Assembly: GCA_035606355.1 (NCBI GenBank)
Contig: DATNFO010000074.1
Coordinates: forward strand, 1 to 64,000
Length of the DNA stretch: 64,000 nt
Reading direction: 5' to 3'
From: Sulfopaludibacter sp035606355
GTDB taxonomy: Bacteria; Acidobacteriota; Terriglobia; Bryobacterales; Bryobacteraceae
The notes below the pieces were generated by a model that ran no database searches, was not told the DNA's origin, and saw nothing but the letters and a program-made list of their open reading frames with translations. This document shows, piece by piece, positions 60,600 to 64,000 of this stretch (the first letter of the stretch is position 1; each line of letters opens with the position of its first letter). Position numbers and translations under genes: made by a program.

Positions 60600-61169
60600 C
60601 TATTTCTCGTCCGTGGAGTTCTTCTGATCCAGATTGCCCACCGCCTTCAGCCGCTGATAGAGCCGCTCGACCTCGGCCTCATCTTCGGGCCGCAGAATGC
60701 GATAGCGCGGCATGGGAGGTTCGCGCCGCTCCGCCGTGCCCGGCTGCGCCAAAACCTCGCCCCAATATTGACGATACGGAATGCCATCGATCAGGGCATC
60801 GCGCGAGAGCCGCCGCAAGTGCCGCAACAAGCTGTTGCAACTTTCGAGTTCGCCCGGATAGACCAGCAGCATCTTGGAATCGTCGAACATCGTCACACGC
60901 ACAATCAGGGGTTGAATCCAACCGGTGCGATCCAATCGGCGAATGTCCATCCACGGCACAATCCGTCGCCCGATCGCCAGGTAGCCCTCGTGCACTTCGA
61001 TCGCGGGCCGCAGGGCCAGCACCATCAGCACAACGCCCACTAGCAAAAACAACCCCGCGGGGATGTAGGAAAGCGGCCAGTAGGTGCCCCGCCAACCAGC
61101 CAGCGCGGCGCCTAAAATCGCGGCGATACCGAACCAAAGATAGTGCCGTGCGGGCAAGTAGCGAGTCAT
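60600..61169 (-). CDS. Two-helix membrane protein of unknown function
   Basis: A 189-aa protein from ATG 61169. Two adjacent membrane helices (WFGIAAILGAALAGW, IPAGLFLLVGVVLMVLALRP) are followed by a PH-like cytoplasmic domain (GYLAIGRRIVPWMDIRRLDR, VTMFDDSKMLLVYPGE) and a charged tail. No specific family assigned. It is co-directional and packed with the YdcF-like gene. Confidence 0.75.
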   Translation of the reverse strand: MTRYLPARHYLWFGIAAILGAALAGWRGTYWPLSYIPAGLFLLVGVVLMVLALRPAIEVHEGYLAIGRRIVPWMDIRRLDRTGWIQPLIVRVTMFDDSKMLLVYPGELESCNSLLRHLRRLSRDALIDGIPYRQYWGEVLAQPGTAERREPPMPRYRILRPEDEAEVERLYQRLKAVGNLDQKNSTDEK

Positions 61170-61212
61170 GACCAAAGCCTTACTTTTAGACTACTCCCCC
61201 TCTAACGCCCCG

Positions 61213-61749
61213 TCAATGCGCTCGCGATAACTGCATGCCGCGCCACGTGTAATGTAAGCCGCTCCAGAGCGTGATCGCACCGCAAGGCCACAGCATTCCC
61301 CATGCCAAAGCCTCGAGCGCGCTGCCGCCAAGCATGTTTCTGGCCATCCAAACCACCGCGGTGCAGATCTGAACGAACGTGCTCGCCTTACCCCAAATGC
61401 TCGGTGGAAAATTTCGGACATTTGTAGTTCGCATCAGAATTGCCGCGGCGCAAAGGATATAAAGGTCTCTACCTAGCACCAGAGCCACGAACCATAGAGG
61501 CACGATCCGCGCGATAGCGAACGCCACGAACACGCCGCTCATCAACAGCTTGTCGGCAATAGGGTCCAGATAAGCGCCCACCCGGCTCTCCAGGTGGAAA
61601 CGCCGCGCCAAAGCGCCATCTAACACGTCCGTGATCGCCGCGAAGAAGAAGAGGATGAGAGCAAGGCGGTGCCGGCCGGCGACAATTGCCCAGATGACGA
61701 ACGGGGCCAGCGCAATCCGCAGCGCCGTCATCCCGTTGGCGATGTTCAA
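61213..61749 (-). CDS. CDP-alcohol phosphatidyltransferase (PgsA-like)
   Basis: A 178-aa membrane enzyme from TTG 61749, overlapping the galK TGA (TTGA). The CDP-alcohol signature DGxxAR-x8-GxxxDxxxD is complete in DVLDGALARRFHLESRVGAY followed by LDPIADK. The product starts with the family-typical (M)NIANGMTALRI. It probably makes phosphatidylglycerophosphate or a related phospholipid. Confidence 0.9.
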   Translation of the reverse strand: MNIANGMTALRIALAPFVIWAIVAGRHRLALILFFFAAITDVLDGALARRFHLESRVGAYLDPIADKLLMSGVFVAFAIARIVPLWFVALVLGRDLYILCAAAILMRTTNVRNFPPSIWGKASTFVQICTAVVWMARNMLGGSALEALAWGMLWPCGAITLWSGLHYTWRGMQLSRAH

Positions 61750-62888
61750 ATGCCGATCTCCCCGGCGCCCGCGCTCGGCCGGCATACGTAACTATCCGGG
61801 ATCACCCCGAATCGCGCCTGGTACCGTTGCGCGATCGTCTCCCGGAAAGAGTGCACGGATTCCGGCCGCAGCATCGTCACAGTGCAGCCGCCGAATCCGC
61901 CGCCCGTCATCCGCGACCCGAGAACGCCTTCGATGCCCAGCGCCGCTTCCACCAGGAAATCCAGCTCCGCGCAGCTCACTTCATAATCGTCGCGCAAGCT
62001 GGTGTGACTCTCCACCATCAACTTGGCCATGCGCGCCAGATCGCCCGCGGCGGCCGCGGCCACAAAGGCTTCTACGCGCGCGTCTTCCGTTACTACGTGG
62101 CGGGCACGCCGCCGGATTGTGTCCGGCAGCAGTTCCGCGGCGCTCTCGAACTGTTCCGGCGTGATGTCGCGCAGGCTCGCCGTCTGCGGGAAACGCTGCT
62201 TCAGACCCGTCACGGCCTCGGCGCACTCCTGCACGCGCTCTTTGTACGCGCTGCCCGAAAGCGCATGCTTCACCATGGTGTTCACCGCCACGAAAACAAT
62301 ATCCCCCGGCAGCGTCACCGGGCGATTCTCCAGGCTTCGGCAGTCGATCTCGATGGCCGCGCCTTCCTGCCCGAAAATCGAAATGTACTGGTCCATGATG
62401 CCGCATGGCATCCCGACGAATTGGATTTCCGCTCGCTGGCACAAGCGCGCGAGTTCCAGCTTATCCAGGCTTCGCCCGCGGAGAAACGCCAGCGCGCTCG
62501 ATACTTCCAGCGCCGCCGACGAGCTCAACCCGCTTCCCTCCGGCACCGTGCTGCGAATCAGCAGGTTGGCGCCCGCAATTCCGTATCCGGCCTTGGCGAG
62601 CTCATGCGCCACGCCTACCGGATAATCGCTCCAGTGATGCTGCCGCTCGAGGCGCGCAAATTCCTCCGCGTTCCAGTCGCGCATCTCCTGCTTGTCTTCC
62701 GAGTACATGCGGATCCTGCCGTCCGCCGACGGCGCTACCGCCACGGTGGTCGCCAAGTCCAGCGCCACCGGCATCACAAAGCCCAGGTTGTAATCGGTGT
62801 GTTCGCCGATCAGGTTCACGCGACCCGGCGCGCGAAACGTGCGGAGGCCCTCGGCGGAGCCAAACAGTTTCCGGAATTCTTCCGTCAT
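61746..62888 (-). CDS. galK: Galactokinase
   Basis: A 380-aa GHMP kinase from ATG 62888. FRAPGRVNLIGEHTDYNLGF is the galactose-binding signature, STVPEGSGLSSSAALEVSSA the phosphate loop, MPCGIMDQYISIFGQ the catalytic-Asp region, and SRMTGGGFGGCTVTML motif III. It phosphorylates galactose. Its start overlaps the stop of a small membrane-protein gene, downstream of a sodium:solute symporter that may import the sugar. Confidence 0.96.
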   Translation of the reverse strand: MTEEFRKLFGSAEGLRTFRAPGRVNLIGEHTDYNLGFVMPVALDLATTVAVAPSADGRIRMYSEDKQEMRDWNAEEFARLERQHHWSDYPVGVAHELAKAGYGIAGANLLIRSTVPEGSGLSSSAALEVSSALAFLRGRSLDKLELARLCQRAEIQFVGMPCGIMDQYISIFGQEGAAIEIDCRSLENRPVTLPGDIVFVAVNTMVKHALSGSAYKERVQECAEAVTGLKQRFPQTASLRDITPEQFESAAELLPDTIRRRARHVVTEDARVEAFVAAAAAGDLARMAKLMVESHTSLRDDYEVSCAELDFLVEAALGIEGVLGSRMTGGGFGGCTVTMLRPESVHSFRETIAQRYQARFGVIPDSYVCRPSAGAGEIGI

Positions 62889-63079
62889 GATTTGTGAGCG
62901 GCTCGCCGCGCCAGCAGCAGCATGAAGATGCCGAAGGCGGTCATCACCAACCCGCAATACAGGTTGACGTTGCCATCGCTCAGCGGGGCGCGCTTGTCTG
63001 GAGCCAGCAGCCCCATGCCCACGAGGATGAGTCCGATCAAGAGGAAAAATCCGCCAGTTGGTATTCGTAGGTCGAGCAT
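62885..63079 (-). CDS. Small two-helix membrane protein
   Basis: A 64-aa protein from ATG 63079 with helices GGFFLLIGLILVGMGLLAP and LYCGLVMTAFGIFMLLLARR. It starts 1 bp after the symporter stop and overlaps galK by ATGA, so it belongs to the galactose-uptake operon; possibly a symporter accessory subunit. No family recognised. Confidence 0.75.
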   Translation of the reverse strand: MLDLRIPTGGFFLLIGLILVGMGLLAPDKRAPLSDGNVNLYCGLVMTAFGIFMLLLARRAAHKS

Positions 63080-63080
63080 G

Positions 63081-64000
63081 TCAGGCAAACCAGAAGTTGA
63101 TGATCAACACCATTACCGCGACGCCCACCGCTATCGGAGCCGGCCGTAAATACCAGCTTACCCCCTCCTCGTGAGGAATCTTGGTGAAGCCGTAAACCAA
63201 TCCCTCAAGCTGCGCCGCCGGCTTCGGCCGTGTTGCCAGGCTCACCAGAATCGTTACGATCACGCACGTGGTCCACGCGAAGATGGAGATCCAGAAATTC
63301 TGCGCCATGGGGGAAGGGAAGACGTGCAGGTTCACTCCGAGCCACGCACCTTTGCCTTCGGCCATGGTGGTTCCATGCGTCACGGCGGCGGCTAGAGTTC
63401 CGGCCAGCAGTCCGAAGAACGCGCCGTGCCCCGTGGTGCGCTTCCAGAACATGCCCAGCAGGAACGTCCCGAAGAGCGGAGCGTTCACAAAGCTGAATAC
63501 GAGCTGCAGCAGGTCGTTGATGCTGTTGTACGAGTTCGCCAGATACGCCGTCGCGATCGACAGCGCGACACCCACGATGGTGGTGATGCGACCCACGTGC
63601 AGGTAGTGGGAATCCGGCGCGCCCGGTTTGATGTAGCTCTGATAGATGTCGTACGTGAATACCGTGTTGAACGCGGTCACATTACCCGCCATCCCGCTCA
63701 TGAAGCTGGCCATCAGCCCTGTGAGCCCGACGCCCAGCATGCCCGCCGGATAAAAATGTCCCATCAGCGTGGTCAGTACCTGGTCATAATCCGGCCCCCC
63801 GTTCTTCATCGGCAGGTCATAGCCGACGGCCATCCTGGATAGGGCTAGCGCGGCGATGCCCGGAATGATGACGATGAACGGCATCATCATCTTGGGAATT
63901 GCGGCAATCACCGGAGTGCGGCGTGCGGCCGACATCGAATTCGCGGCCATGGCGCGCTGAATCACCAGAAAGTCCGTGCACCAGTATCCGAAAGATAAAA
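63081..64000 (-). CDS. Sodium:solute symporter (SSS family), 3' part
   Basis: The gene runs off the right edge; 306 codons are visible, read from LSFGYWCTDFLVIQRAMAAN. The WCTDxxxxQRA motif and GLTGLMASFMSGMAGNVTAF with the following helices identify an SSS/SGLT-type sodium-coupled transporter. At least eight helices are in view. Linkage to galK suggests galactose or a related sugar. Confidence 0.92.
   Translation of the reverse strand, partial: LSFGYWCTDFLVIQRAMAANSMSAARRTPVIAAIPKMMMPFIVIIPGIAALALSRMAVGYDLPMKNGGPDYDQVLTTLMGHFYPAGMLGVGLTGLMASFMSGMAGNVTAFNTVFTYDIYQSYIKPGAPDSHYLHVGRITTIVGVALSIATAYLANSYNSINDLLQLVFSFVNAPLFGTFLLGMFWKRTTGHGAFFGLLAGTLAAAVTHGTTMAEGKGAWLGVNLHVFPSPMAQNFWISIFAWTTCVIVTILVSLATRPKPAAQLEGLVYGFTKIPHEEGVSWYLRPAPIAVGVAVMVLIINFWFA

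Noticed and set aside
1..64000. tRNA, rRNA or CRISPR loci
   Set aside because: No cloverleaf-like, rRNA-like or regularly spaced repeat arrays were seen while reading; a covariance-model scan would be decisive.

Overview
The window is high-GC chromosomal DNA of a Gram-negative bacterium, most likely an Acidobacteriota member close to Solibacter/Bryobacterales. Pointers are a TIGR03435-family secreted protein (a family expanded in Solibacter-like genomes), lpxD, a PEP-CTERM-tagged protease, many exported TPR/BNR/carboxypeptidase-regulatory-like proteins, frequent GTG/TTG starts and short palindromic dispersed repeats. No rRNA, tRNA or CRISPR array was seen. Gene function is inferred from motifs read by eye; no database search was run.

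Layout. 1-280: tail of a possible transposase plus a dispersed repeat. 281-13872 (minus): one tightly packed operon of VWA/glutamine-amidotransferase-like protein, caspase-like protein, TPR-metallopeptidase, MoxR ATPase, GxxExxY protein, DUF58, BatA-like VWA and a Gln/Gly-rich DUF4175-like membrane protein. The GxxExxY gene sits inside imperfect 43-bp inverted repeats and looks like an insertion. 14084-17798 (plus): TIGR03435 protein and uvrA. 17799-18227: repeats and a decayed phage/contractile-tail sheath fragment. 18228-25509: S1/P1-like nuclease, DUF1624-type acyltransferase, a 58-aa zinc-ribbon-like protein, an inorganic pyrophosphatase with an apparent frameshift, a 1231-aa multidomain protein with a permuted papain-like core, and a HAD phosphatase. 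25475-34762: BNR-repeat protein, 5'-nucleotidase, YbaK, modABC with a divergent XRE/PBP-like regulator, an ECF sigma factor coupled to a membrane thioredoxin, and a small exported protein. 34790-45190: fused E1 alpha/beta dehydrogenase, GH18 protein, DinB, a nine-heme cytochrome, an Rrf2 regulator, a MacB-like permease and small exported proteins. 45449-51070: receiver protein, PEP-CTERM metalloprotease, acetyltransferase, cyclase, LOG protein, LpxD and a GT4 glycosyltransferase. 51101-58167 (plus): the histidine operon hisI-G-D-C-HAD-B-H-F-A. 58251-64000 (minus): ABC exporter, YdcF-like protein, membrane proteins, a CDP-alcohol phosphatidyltransferase, galactokinase and a sodium:solute symporter cut by the window edge.

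The strongest regulatory find is a complete ribosome-mediated attenuator in front of hisI: a 22-codon leader peptide with five His codons in six, a candidate antiterminator and a perfect intrinsic terminator. The operon lacks hisE and a classical histidinol-phosphatase; the HAD gene between hisC and hisB is the obvious candidate for the latter. Other items worth attention are the GxxExxY cassette, a caspase-like protein without an evident catalytic cysteine, the permuted-papain multidomain protein, the ECF/DsbA-like pair, and several families of palindromic repeats, some of which have become part of coding sequences.
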